The notes under the pieces: model-generated
Database searches by the model: none
What the model saw: the letters and a program-made list of their open reading frames with translations, nothing else
What the model was told of the DNA's origin: nothing
Shown: piece by piece, positions 50,616 through 59,400 of the stretch
Layout: every line of letters starts with the position of its first letter
How positions within the stretch are numbered: the first letter of the stretch is position 1
Position numbers and translations under genes: made by a program
Assembly (NCBI RefSeq): GCF_001468225.1
Contig: NZ_LNRU01000001.1
Span: 620,001-684,000 of the forward strand
DNA from: Sphingopyxis sp. H053
GTDB taxonomy: Bacteria; Pseudomonadota; Alphaproteobacteria; Sphingomonadales; Sphingomonadaceae
Direction: 5' to 3'
DNA: 64,000 nt

Positions 50616-51950
50616 CTACTGATGCACATATTCAAGGCGCGACAGGCGCGCCCCGATCGCGCCAGCGACACTTTCATGGATATGGGTTGCAAAATCCTTG
50701 GGCATGCGGGCGAGGGCCCGTTCGGCGGCGCTTGGCGCCTTCGCAAGAATATCGTCGATCATTGCCCTTATCTGGGTTTTGCCGAACCCCGCTTCGCGCG
50801 CGGTTTCGACAAAATGCCGGCCCCAGATGTCGAGAATCTTGTATTTGCGGTTGGTGCCGACCGACATCGCGAGCTTGTAGCGGTTGTTCGGAATCTGCTT
50901 CTTGTCGAACGCCGGTTGCGCCGACAGCACGTCGTAAAAAGGGGTGAGGGCAAAGCCGCCGCCAGGGCGTAGATAGATGCTGAAATTCTTGCCGTGCCCG
51001 TCGGTCGCGCCGATCAGCCAGAATATGATCTGGCTTTTGAAGAAATCGGCGCGGTCCTTCGCTGGCTCGTCGCTCGCGGCAAGCAGTTTCAAAATGTCGA
51101 CCGCACTCGGCCCGTTCTGATGGCCGATGACGGTCGACTGATATTTGCGGGTCGGCGGGATACCGAGCGCCTGACAGCAATCTTCCTGCGGAATGCGCAG
51201 CAGGTCCTTGTCGCCGCGCCATTGGCGATCGAAACGTTCGACGACGAGCACGCGGCGCTTGCCGAAGGTTGTGATGCGCGTCTGGGCAACGGAGAGGCCG
51301 AACTGTTCGAGAAGCGTCAGGCAATAATGCTCGTTGTCGACGCTTGCGGCCATGTCGATGACGCCGGTCGAGGTCGGTATCTCGCCGATCTGAGGCTTAA
51401 GGATATGCGTGGTCGGGGTGATGCCGATCGGCTTCATCCATCTTCTCTCGAAATGAAGCAGCGCGGTCTTTTCCTGCGCACCAGCTACCGAAATCCGGAA
51501 CTCGTGCTCGGGATCGATACCGAGCGGCACGCCGCTAAGATTTGCGAGCATTTTCTCGATCGATTTGTCGCTGATCGGCTTGCCGTGGATGGTGCGATCT
51601 CCGTCGCCTTCGTGGTGCGGCAGGAATTGCATCGCGCCAACGCAGTCGCGGCCGATCTGTTCAAGCAGGCTGTAGGCGTCGGTTCCTGCGGCGCTGGTGC
51701 GCTCGGCAACTCGCCTCCGGATATTGGGATTATCGGGAAGGAGATTGTCGAACACGGCGACCACGGGCGCGCCGCGGTAGATGGCGCGGCGCAACGGAAG
51801 CGAGAGCGAAATCGCGAAGCGATGCTCCCATGCAAGCCAGCTTTCATCGTAACGGAAGCTGATCGCGCCGCTCGTTTCTTTTTCCAGCTGACCCGCAAGA
51901 CGCCCGTTTATCAGGATGTCGAGCGGGATGTGCGTCTTCTCGCGCGCCAT
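50616..51950 (-). CDS. hipA: HipA-family serine/threonine kinase toxin
   Basis: A 444-residue toxin. The N-terminal subdomain (LDILINGRLAGQLEKETSGA) is followed by the autophosphorylation/P-loop-like SVAGAQEKTALLHF, catalytic WLIGATDGHGKNFSIYL (Asp-Gly-His) and metal-binding TPFYDVLS. E. coli HipA phosphorylates glutamyl-tRNA synthetase and induces dormancy; the target here may differ. The start lies immediately after the hipB stop (one base apart). All key residues are present, so the toxin is probably active. Confidence 0.93.
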   Translation of the reverse strand: MAREKTHIPLDILINGRLAGQLEKETSGAISFRYDESWLAWEHRFAISLSLPLRRAIYRGAPVVAVFDNLLPDNPNIRRRVAERTSAAGTDAYSLLEQIGRDCVGAMQFLPHHEGDGDRTIHGKPISDKSIEKMLANLSGVPLGIDPEHEFRISVAGAQEKTALLHFERRWMKPIGITPTTHILKPQIGEIPTSTGVIDMAASVDNEHYCLTLLEQFGLSVAQTRITTFGKRRVLVVERFDRQWRGDKDLLRIPQEDCCQALGIPPTRKYQSTVIGHQNGPSAVDILKLLAASDEPAKDRADFFKSQIIFWLIGATDGHGKNFSIYLRPGGGFALTPFYDVLSAQPAFDKKQIPNNRYKLAMSVGTNRKYKILDIWGRHFVETAREAGFGKTQIRAMIDDILAKAPSAAERALARMPKDFATHIHESVAGAIGARLSRLEYVHQ

Positions 51951-51951
51951 G

Positions 51952-52200
51952 TCAGAAGATGTCGCCGATATTCTGGTTTCCCTTGGTGCGGGCGCTGATT
52001 GCTATGTTGAGATCGAGTGCGGCGAGCACGAGGAGAAGCGTGTCGAGCTTCGTGCCGTCGCTGCCCTGCTCGATACTCGATATGGTTTTCTGATGCTTGC
52101 CGATCATCTCGGCAAGCTGCTGCTGCGAGATGCCCTTGCGGGCGCGGGCGTCCTGAATATAGGCGCCTAGCTGCGTAGCGGTTCGTACCATCTGATTCAT
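51952..52200 (-). CDS. hipB: HipB-type antitoxin (Xre helix-turn-helix)
   Basis: An 82-residue Cro/CI-type repressor: LGAYIQDARARKGISQQQLA, then EMIGKHQKTISSIEQGSDGT and a C-terminal LDTLLLVLAALDLNIAIS strand/helix. It neutralises HipA and represses the operon. The ATG at 52200 has GGAGG 6 bases upstream. Three 18-base palindromes lie in the promoter region (52221-52292). Confidence 0.93.
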   Translation of the reverse strand: MNQMVRTATQLGAYIQDARARKGISQQQLAEMIGKHQKTISSIEQGSDGTKLDTLLLVLAALDLNIAISARTKGNQNIGDIF

Positions 52201-52220
52201 GCCGTGCCTCCGGGCGTCGA

Positions 52221-52292
52221 TATACCCTTTAAGGTATAAAAACGCAATATACCCTGCAGGGTATAATCCTTCATTACACCCTGCAGGGTATA
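52221..52292 (-). promoter_or_regulatory. hipBA promoter with three evenly spaced operators
   Basis: Three 18-base palindromes of the form TATACC-6-GGTATA: O1 at 52221-52238 (TATACCCTTTAAGGTATA), O2 at 52248-52265 (perfect TATACCCTGCAGGGTATA) and O3 at 52275-52292 (one mismatch). Centres are exactly 27 bases apart. A -35 TTGCGT (52247-52242) and -10 TATATC (52224-52219), 17 bases apart on the minus strand, are overlapped by O2 and O1. Confidence 0.8.
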
Positions 52293-52455
52293 TTGTGCAG
52301 CCGGAAGCGGAAATTGGAGCTAGAACGGAAGGGCCACTGCAGAGTATACCAGGGTCAGCGTCGTTCCAATGATAGCGAGAATGGACGGTGGTGCTCGGAT
52401 CGAGTCGCGCAAAGGGAACCGCTTTGAGCGGCTCAGGTAGGAGGGGGGCGAGCGA

Positions 52456-53379
52456 CTATTCCGATGAAGTGGAGGCGCGAAGCTCCTCGATACGCGCCGT
52501 GCAAACCATATGAACGAGTTGCCCGAGGGCCTCGATCTGCTTGGAGAGCCAGGTCAATTCCTCCTCGCTGATCTTGTAGTGTTTTGAGTAGCGCGCTTTC
52601 ACATAGGCATCCTTCAGCTTCTCGAACCGTGCGCGTTCCTTTTGCGTATCGCGCGGCCAGGCGTCGAACAGGCGCGGGGAGGCGCGCTCGGCTTGCGTGC
52701 GGAGAAAGTTGAGATTGTGGACGTGAGGTGTGTAGAAGGTGAGGACGAGGAGGACGCAATGGTACAACTGCTCGGTGGCTTGATGTAGCGAAAACGCAGC
52801 GTGCCGATGCTCATTCTGCGAAATGTAGAAAAGAGCTCCTTTTTGAGAGGCTACAGCCAGCGAGAACCATTCTTCAAAATACTCTTCTGCCAATGCAAGC
52901 GCCTGACCAGACGCTTTCGGTTTCGGTTTGTGAAGTTCGCTCTCGTCAGCCTGATAGAGGGCGATGCCATCGCGCGCGACGTCCATGAAGAAATACCGGC
53001 CATGCGCGAGGCCATCGTTCACTTCTTGGAGGCTGTGGACGATAAAATTGACGGGCGTCTTCAGGGTCTGCGTGATCGCGCGCTCACGGTTGAGCCGTTC
53101 CTCCGCGCGTTCCCAATAGGCGACCCGGTCGGTGAGCTCCTTCTGGTTGACGATCACGAGAAGGTCGAAATCCGATTGATAGCCCTTCGCCGTATGCGGC
53201 TCGTCGACCCAACCGCCGCGCGCATAGGAGCCGTAGAGAATGACTTTGAGAATGCGGCCGAGCCGGCGGTTGCCAGTCGCCTGGCCATTGGCATCGCCGA
53301 ATTCCTCGAACAGAATCTGGACGACACGCTCAAGCTCGCGCTGTTTTGCGGGAGGGAGATTATCGAGGTCGGTTTTCAC
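52456..53379 (-). CDS. Nucleotidyltransferase and HEPN domain protein (single-chain MNT-HEPN)
   Basis: A 307-residue protein. The N-terminal minimal nucleotidyltransferase domain shows ILYGSYARGGWVDEP and QSDFDLLVIVNQ (Gly-Ser ... Asp-x-Asp). The C-terminal HEPN domain (about 170-290) starts ALAEEYFEEWFSLAVASQKG and carries an RYSKHY Arg-x-x-x-His-type motif. In two-gene systems the nucleotidyltransferase AMPylates and silences the HEPN RNase; here both are on one chain. It is placed between hipBA and a Phd/PIN pair. No separate partner gene is seen. A decayed copy of its 3' end lies at 49985-50105. Confidence 0.85.
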   Translation of the reverse strand: MKTDLDNLPPAKQRELERVVQILFEEFGDANGQATGNRRLGRILKVILYGSYARGGWVDEPHTAKGYQSDFDLLVIVNQKELTDRVAYWERAEERLNRERAITQTLKTPVNFIVHSLQEVNDGLAHGRYFFMDVARDGIALYQADESELHKPKPKASGQALALAEEYFEEWFSLAVASQKGALFYISQNEHRHAAFSLHQATEQLYHCVLLVLTFYTPHVHNLNFLRTQAERASPRLFDAWPRDTQKERARFEKLKDAYVKARYSKHYKISEEELTWLSKQIEALGQLVHMVCTARIEELRASTSSE

Positions 53380-53398
53380 GTCATAAATCTCGTCAGCA

Positions 53399-53851
53399 TC
53401 ATGTCAGCGGGAAGAGGGAAGGGTCGTCTTCCCAAGGGTTGAAGATGACCGCGCCACTGTGCCGGATATCCTTCGCGTTCCGCGTCACCAAGATCAGGTG
53501 ATGCTCTACAGCGGTCGCGGCAAGCATCGTATCGATCACAGACGGGGCATGCCCGGTCTGCCGCTTCACTTCGCCCGATATCGCGCCCCAGCGGTATATC
53601 ACCGCGTCATCGACCGAAAGGATGCGATCGGCGAACCGCGTCGCCAAGGCGTCCCGGGCGACGGCATAGCGTGACCGATCGGGATGGTCCGGTTCGAGCT
53701 TGTGGATGCCCTTATCGATCTCCGCGAGCGTCAGGACACTGACGAACATGCGTTGCTCGTGCTGCGTCGACGCCCAGGACTTGACCGATGGCGCGCCACT
53801 GGGGCTTGCGAGCGCTGAAACAATATGAGTGTCGAGCAGCCACCCGATCAC
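53399..53851 (-). CDS. vapC: PIN-domain ribonuclease toxin (VapC-like)
   Basis: A 150-residue PIN nuclease: first acidic residue in WLLDTHIVSALASPS, second in LAEIDKGIHKLEPDH, third in APSVIDTMLAATAVEH. Acts by cleaving RNA, often initiator tRNA or rRNA in studied VapC proteins. Its start overlaps the antitoxin stop by 4 bases. All acidic residues expected for metal binding are present. The gene stops 19 bases from the start of the nucleotidyltransferase-HEPN gene. Confidence 0.92.
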   Translation of the reverse strand: MIGWLLDTHIVSALASPSGAPSVKSWASTQHEQRMFVSVLTLAEIDKGIHKLEPDHPDRSRYAVARDALATRFADRILSVDDAVIYRWGAISGEVKRQTGHAPSVIDTMLAATAVEHHLILVTRNAKDIRHSGAVIFNPWEDDPSLFPLT

Positions 53852-54141
53852 AACGCAAAATCTCGTCCACGGTCAATCTCGCGCTCCAGATTGAGTCCAT
53901 CGAGATGAAGCCCTTCTAGGAAGGGCACCAAGGAGAGCTGTTCGGGATTATCAGGCAGGAGCCGGTTGAGCTCAGCCACGCTCATTACTACGACCGCTTC
54001 GCGCCCGCGCACCGTAACGCGTTGGGGACCTTCGCTCTCGGCGAGCCGAACAACCTCGCTGAATCGTGCCTTGGCATCCTCCAGCTTCCAGCTCCGCATT
54101 CGAACGCCGGGTGCGCCACGAGCAATCTTGCGGGCAACCAT
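53848..54141 (-). CDS. Phd/YefM-family antitoxin
   Basis: A 97-residue antitoxin: MRSWKLEDAKARFSEVVRLA then ESEGPQRVTVRGREAVVVMS is the DNA-binding Phd fold; the C-terminal half (FLEGLHLDGLNLEREIDRG) wraps the toxin. The ATG at 54141 is chosen (GAGG 7 bases upstream) over the GTG at 54147. It is paired with the PIN toxin and preceded by an 18-base palindrome. Confidence 0.9.
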   Translation of the reverse strand: MVARKIARGAPGVRMRSWKLEDAKARFSEVVRLAESEGPQRVTVRGREAVVVMSVAELNRLLPDNPEQLSLVPFLEGLHLDGLNLEREIDRGRDFAL

Positions 54142-54153
54142 ACTCACACCTCT

Positions 54154-54171
54154 TCTGACTAGCTAGTCAGA
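54154..54171. promoter_or_regulatory. Operator palindrome of the Phd/PIN pair
   Basis: A perfect 18-base palindrome TCTGACTAGCTAGTCAGA, ending 13 bases before the antitoxin ATG. Phd-type antitoxins bind such sites to repress their own operon. Confidence 0.72.
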
Positions 54172-54484
54172 TATAGCGACACCTCGATCGAACGGCAATA
54201 GCGGATACAGTATTCGAAGGAGGAGTTGAGGAGGGCAGCACGGCTCGGCTCCATCAGGCGATGCCCGATCGTTTGGATAGCTGCGTATTCAATGGCGTTC
54301 CATAAGAGATGCCGCAGATCTTGCGGCAATTTTCATGGGTTGTGAGAGAGGAGGGGGAGGTCTTGTTTGGGGTCGATCCGCCGTCATGATACGAGCCAAC
54401 CGAGGATGTTCGCTATGGAACAGGAAACACAAGTGCAGGCCGCTCTGGAGGAATCTCCACCCGAATGGCATCACATGATCCTGG
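54172..54484. other. Gene-free stretch upstream of the Phd/PIN pair
   Basis: A 313-base region. A plus-strand frame with an ATG at 54415 (MEQETQVQAALEESPPEWHH) runs into the RES gene on the other strand and has no ribosome binding site of note. I do not see a gene here. Confidence 0.45.
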
Positions 54485-55168
54485 TCATCGCCCCGTCAAT
54501 TTCACGCCAATTCTGTCGGCGAGCAGAACAATCCCGGCAAAAATGGCGGGTTCGTTGACGATGTCGAGTGAAGGGCCATGCGGTGACAACAGCCCGGGAT
54601 CAATCCGGTCGCCAAACAGAACGATGGCAACCGCCCGGTCATCCTGTCGCGATACCCAGCACAATCCCTTAACATCTGCACATTGCGCATGGATCGCCTC
54701 CGCCCAGCTCCGGGTATAGGGATAGCGATCCTTCTCGGTATCGATGAGCTGGGTGCGCGCGACCCCGAGCTTCCGCAGCGCGGTTACCCGCAGGTCCGCC
54801 AGCGTCAGGTCGGAGGAACTGGCGAACTGCGAATAGAGATGGCCGCGGAGCTTGCGCTTGGCGACGCTTTTGAGTCCGGGCACAAAAGGGACGTCGTGAT
54901 AGACGGTTTCCATGGCGGCACAATCGAAGGTCTCACCGCCGTAAATGGTCGGAACCGATTTGCCCTTGGCGTCAAGGATGGGACTGAAACGCGCATTGCC
55001 CTTCGGACCGGGATTGAAGACGTCAGCGCCATATGCCTCCGGATGGACCCGGTGTATGATTTTGGTCGTTGGCCAGGTCACCCGGTGTACGAGGGCATCC
55101 AGATTTGCCGGAGGTGAAGGAGGGGGAGTGGGCGGCGGCGTGGAGGAAGCGGCCTTCTTCCTAGCCAT
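54485..55168 (-). CDS. RES-domain toxin
   Basis: A 227-residue protein with the RES signature: Arg in KIIHRVHPEAYGADVF, Glu in IYGGETFDCAAMETVYHDVP and a Ser further on (LCWVSRQDDRAVAIVLFGDR). RES-domain toxins degrade NAD+. A Pro-rich N-terminus (STPPPTPPPSPP) precedes the domain. The ATG at 55168 overlaps the end of the upstream gene by 8 bases (CATGGCTAG), which fits a toxin-antitoxin pair with the antitoxin first. Confidence 0.87.
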   Translation of the reverse strand: MARKKAASSTPPPTPPPSPPANLDALVHRVTWPTTKIIHRVHPEAYGADVFNPGPKGNARFSPILDAKGKSVPTIYGGETFDCAAMETVYHDVPFVPGLKSVAKRKLRGHLYSQFASSSDLTLADLRVTALRKLGVARTQLIDTEKDRYPYTRSWAEAIHAQCADVKGLCWVSRQDDRAVAIVLFGDRIDPGLLSPHGPSLDIVNEPAIFAGIVLLADRIGVKLTGR

Positions 55169-55883
55169 GCAGCACGCCGGCCACTTCGTCTTGAGCTGCC
55201 GCAAGAACGCGATCTGGAGCGCTCAACAGCAAATCCTTTGGTATCTTGCCGTCAAGGAAGCTGTTCACCGAGGCAAACCAGATCGCGACGTCCCATGCGT
55301 CAAGTTCGCCGTCGAATAGCGCCAGGATCGGCGCGAGCCCCTTGGCTGGCCGATATCCGCTGTCGGGGTCGAGCGCATAGCCAGGGTAATAGTCACTCCC
55401 GTTGCGACGGATCGCGAATATACGGCCCTCGCGTTTCCACTTGTTTGGCTGGGCGCTGGCATTCTGCCCACTGAACCCTGCGATTTCCGAAAGCTGCGCG
55501 GCCGTGAGCCAATCCGCAGTTTCCAACACATGCTTGCGTGCCTCGGCGTTCATCCGGGCCTCTGCAAGCAGATGCTGCGGCGGCGGAACCTGCGGTACCA
55601 GCGCATCGACAATCGTCTCCAGCGCCTGCTGCTCACGGCGAGCAACGGCAGCGAGCACGAGAGGTGCGATCGCCTGAATCGCCTCTTCGACCGCCTTCGC
55701 GAGCTTTTTGTTGCCATGTTCCATGGTGAACGCCACGACTTGATCGTCGCCCGCGGCGTCAAGTTTCCGCCGCACCTCGGAAGCCGTGCCTGCGAGTGTT
55801 TCGAAGCCGATTGTCGTCAATTCGGTGGGAAAGGTCGCAGCCATGCGCATGTCCATTGGGATATATTGAATATCCATATACAT
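55161..55883 (-). CDS. Antitoxin partner of the RES protein (MbcA/ParS-like C-terminus)
   Basis: A 240-residue protein. Residues 180-230 resemble the Xre/MbcA/ParS toxin-binding domain (PAKGLAPILALFDGELDAWD, VAIWFASVNSFLDGKIPKDL). The middle has a DNA-binding-like segment (TAAQLSEIAGFSGQNASAQP, NKWKREGRIFAIRRNG). The first part (LVLAAVARREQQALETIVDA) is helical. It is longer than the usual 150-residue antitoxins. The start is uncertain: the frame opens at 55883, but no ribosome binding site is seen and 55850 is possible. Confidence 0.72.
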   Translation of the reverse strand: MYMDIQYIPMDMRMAATFPTELTTIGFETLAGTASEVRRKLDAAGDDQVVAFTMEHGNKKLAKAVEEAIQAIAPLVLAAVARREQQALETIVDALVPQVPPPQHLLAEARMNAEARKHVLETADWLTAAQLSEIAGFSGQNASAQPNKWKREGRIFAIRRNGSDYYPGYALDPDSGYRPAKGLAPILALFDGELDAWDVAIWFASVNSFLDGKIPKDLLLSAPDRVLAAAQDEVAGVLHG

Positions 55884-55902
55884 TGATCTTCAAAATATTC
55901 AA
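55866..55902. promoter_or_regulatory. Inverted repeat overlapping the start of the RES antitoxin gene
   Basis: TTGAATAT (55866-55873) and ATATTCAA (55895-55902), separated by 21 bases, in an AT-rich patch. If it is the operator of this pair, translation may start downstream of 55883. Confidence 0.4.
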
Positions 55903-56064
55903 GAGAAAGGTTGGATCGACATCGCGAGCGGGAAAGGCGCAATCGAAGTTTGCCGGAATTCCGCAAGATTTGCGGCGATTGTCCCTCGGGGTTGGAGGAA
56001 AGATGGAGGAAATTGGTTGGGCTAGGTCAGCCCGCATGATAGGATCTATCCGGGATCAATCGAG

Positions 56065-56475
56065 ATGACACGCGAAATTCAAACGACGGATAGCGAGGAA
56101 GAAAATCCTCCGGAAAGGGTGCAACGGGCGCCCTTGTCCGCTTATCTTTGGCGCCCATGGTACGCTCGGCTCTGGTGGGTGGCGATCCCCGCCTATTGGG
56201 CGGGAATGGCGCTTTCGTCGCAAGTGCCGCTGATCGCGGATTTCTATGATCTCGCACTTGCCGGCTATCTCAACGTCTTCTTCTTTCCGCCGACCGCACT
56301 CATGGTGCTCGGGCTGGGCTTTGCGCAAGAGCGGATAGGCCCTTTCGATTGGTCCGGCGACTATGATCCCCACGAACGGTTCGGTCCGGAACGTGGACCA
56401 AGCGGCTTGCCCTGTTACGTGGATCCGCTCGACCCGCGCTCGGGTCCTCTCTGGATTGGCCACAAGCGGCACTGA
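56065..56475 (+). CDS. Unrecognised membrane protein beside the transfer operon
   Basis: A 136-residue protein. A polar N-terminus (TTDSEEENPPERVQRAPLSA) precedes hydrophobic segments at WWVAIPAYWAGMALSSQVP and AGYLNVFFFPPTALMVLGLG, and a charged C-terminus (GPLWIGHKRH). It is convergent with traG (stops 10 bases apart). Similar proteins occur next to conjugation genes of alphaproteobacteria, but I cannot name a family. The reading frame is clean and coding-like. Confidence 0.68.
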   Translation: MTREIQTTDSEEENPPERVQRAPLSAYLWRPWYARLWWVAIPAYWAGMALSSQVPLIADFYDLALAGYLNVFFFPPTALMVLGLGFAQERIGPFDWSGDYDPHERFGPERGPSGLPCYVDPLDPRSGPLWIGHKRH

Positions 56476-56485
56476 AGGTGGCGCC

Positions 56486-59400
56486 TTACTTGCGTTCCTT
56501 GAATTCGGAGTTACCATCGGTCCAGCCGTTGTCGAGGTCGGTCGAGAAGCTTCCGCTGTTCAAGACTGATCGCTGCTCGATCGATGTCAGGGGTCCAGTA
56601 ATGTCATCCGTCCCGCGGCTCGCATCGGCCTGCCGGAGATAACGGTTTCGCAGGCCATCACTGCCGAGGACCTCGCGCGACAGAGCAGAGCTGAAGGCCT
56701 TCTCGGGGACGGACGACCTAGCCGCCGCACGCTCGGCCTTGGCGATCGCATCGCGAACATCATAGTTCACGATATCAAGATTGGCATTGGCATCTTCGGT
56801 GGAATTGCCCATGTCGCTGCTCGAACCGCCGAGGCCGGCTCCGGATCGGCCATAATGATCTTTGCTGGGCGATTGACGGTTGCCCGCACGCGGCGCTGCG
56901 GCCGCGCCTCGGCTTCCGGCTCCGCCCGAGATCTCGGCGTCGATCGTCGAACCCATGGTAATGCTGTCGCTGGCGCTCCGCGTGATCGACCGCTGCCATC
57001 CTGTCTGGACCATGATCGCCTGCACGTCGCGCTGAAGCGTGTCGGCGACCTGCGGCTTGAGGCGCCAATCGCCGTTGCGGTCCATCTCGAATCCGCCCTT
57101 GAGCCACCCTTCCATCGCGCGCTGCCCTTCCGCGCCGCCGCCGAGGAAATGCTCGATCGTGTCGGGTCCGGCCTGTTTGCCCGCCTCGAACCGCGTACTC
57201 GTGTCGCTCCGCGCAGATTGCTGATAGCTCGCGCTGCTTGATACAAGCAGATCGTTATTCGCGAAGCTGAAACGCGCATGGCCGCCATTGGCGAGCGCGC
57301 CATATTGGCTGTCGTTGATGAGCCCGGCCTGGTGGAATTGTGCGGCCTGCGCCGCTGTGAGGTTGAGACCGAGATCGCCATTCTGCGCGAGCGCAAGGTC
57401 GCGCTTGGACATGGTGATGCCCTGCGCGCGGAGCAGCCCCTGCATACGGGTAAGCCGCTCCTTGTCGACGATGCTCGTGGTCCGCTCGTTGCGCGCGCGA
57501 TCGGCGATCCCGGCAGCGCCGCCAGCGGCCATATCGACCTGATTGCCCGCCGTGCGGCTGAGCGCCTGGATGAAGCTGTCGAGCTGCGCGGCTTCGCGGG
57601 TCGAAACGCCGGCGGCGGCAGCGCCCTGCGCGAACCCGAAATTGTCCGACTGCCGCCGCTGTTCGCCGACCCGCGCCGCCGCGCGGGTGCCGCTGGTCCC
57701 GACCTCGCGCTGCGCATCGAGCTTGCCCGACCGCTCGGCGAAGTCATAGCCGGCTGCCTCACGAGTGCGTCCATAGACGCTTGTGCCCTCGCGCCCGGCC
57801 TCGGCCGTCGCCCCGTCGGCGGTTCCAACCGAGACCGAGGCATTATATTGCTCGAGCGCGCGCATGACCTGCGCTTCATTGCGACCCGTCGACCGCGCGA
57901 GCTGCGTAATCGCGCTGCTGCGCGCCTCGCCCGACAAGGCGTTGATGAAGGAGACGCGCCGGGCGGTTTCGTCAAGCGGAAGGCCGAGCATGCCCGCCGC
58001 ACCACGCTGACCCTGATTGCTGCCGGTCCGCCACGCCTGTTCGGTCGCGACATTCGCGCGCTCGACGCCAGCAACATCTTCCCCTGCGAAGTCCCTGCGT
58101 CCAGCCATCGCGCCAGCCTGGACCTGTGCGGCGGTGAGGTCGTTCGCGATCATCCGCTCCTGGTCATAGGCATTGGCTATGAGCTTCGCGAAGGTCGGGT
58201 CGGCCTGCGCTTCGCCGATGACACCCGACGCCTTCAGCGCCGCATCCTCCTTCGAATAGCCGTTGCGCTCGAAATGACGCGTGGCGGCCTGCTGCATCAT
58301 CCCATAGGCGCGCTGATCGCCGAACGCACGCCATTGTACCAGGTTCTGGGCAAAGGAGGCAAAGGCACGTTCACCTGCTTCGCCCTTGCCGAAATAGGTC
58401 GTGCCGAGCGAACGAAGCGCATCCTGCTGCGCGAACTGGTGGATAGCGCTGGTCGCCGCGCTCGCCTGGACCGCGCGTGCCACATCCGGATCGGCGAGAT
58501 CGCGCCCGGCAAGCGCGGGGGCAAGGCCGCCGAGCGCGCGCGATCCCTCGATCCCGCCCAGCGCCATGGCCGTACCGCCGGGGGTGCCGGGCCGTTCACC
58601 GAGGATGCGGCCCGCCTCGCCGAAGGAGCGGTGGGCGCTGAATGTCGTGCGCTCGCCGAAATCGCCGAAGCTCGACGCCGCCGAGGCGCGGGCGCGTGTC
58701 CCGAGCGCGGAGGCTTGTGCCTCCAGTGCCGACGCCTGCCCTTCAGGGGTGGCCATCGGTGCGGCCGCGGCCGCCGCGCCGCCGGCAATCCCTTGTGCGC
58801 CGTGGGTGAAGGACGAGAAGACGTTTCCGCTGAACCGGAAGATCGTGAACACGAAGGCCCCGGCGATCCCGGCCGCCGCCGTCCGGAAGGTCCCGAACAC
58901 CGCGAGCGCCTTCATGGCCGAGGACGGCGCGAGCAACCAGGCGTTCGCCGCGAGTCCGTTCGCGCGCACCTCTTCGAGCGCCGCCATGGCCCGCCCCAGC
59001 GTGAGCTGATGAATGCCGGCATCGATCACGCCCCAGAGCGCGACAAAGACGAACAGCCCGAGCGCGAAGCTTGCGACCCGGAGATTGATCGGGGTCAGGA
59101 TGAAGAGAAGCGCGACCGGGATCATGAACAGCATGATCCCGAACACCGTCGCGCGGATTGTCGGCATCCATTCATTGGCGACCGACAAAGTCGCGAGCCC
59201 GTTCGACATGACCGCGCGATTGGCCATCACGCGCGCCGCGCTCGCGGGCGAGTCCTCGAACAGGACATCGCCTACCGTATTGCCGAGCAGCACGTGGGTC
59301 ATGAGCGCTTGGGTGGTAAGCGGGTGGCCGAGCATCATCTGGCCGAGATCGCCAAGCTGTTGCCGACAGCGCGCCAGCTGCTGCGCGCTGCCGACGTCAT

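Noticed and set aside
50994-51998. 334-codon plus-strand frame over hipA
   Set aside because: Antisense shadow; HipA motifs are complete on the minus strand.
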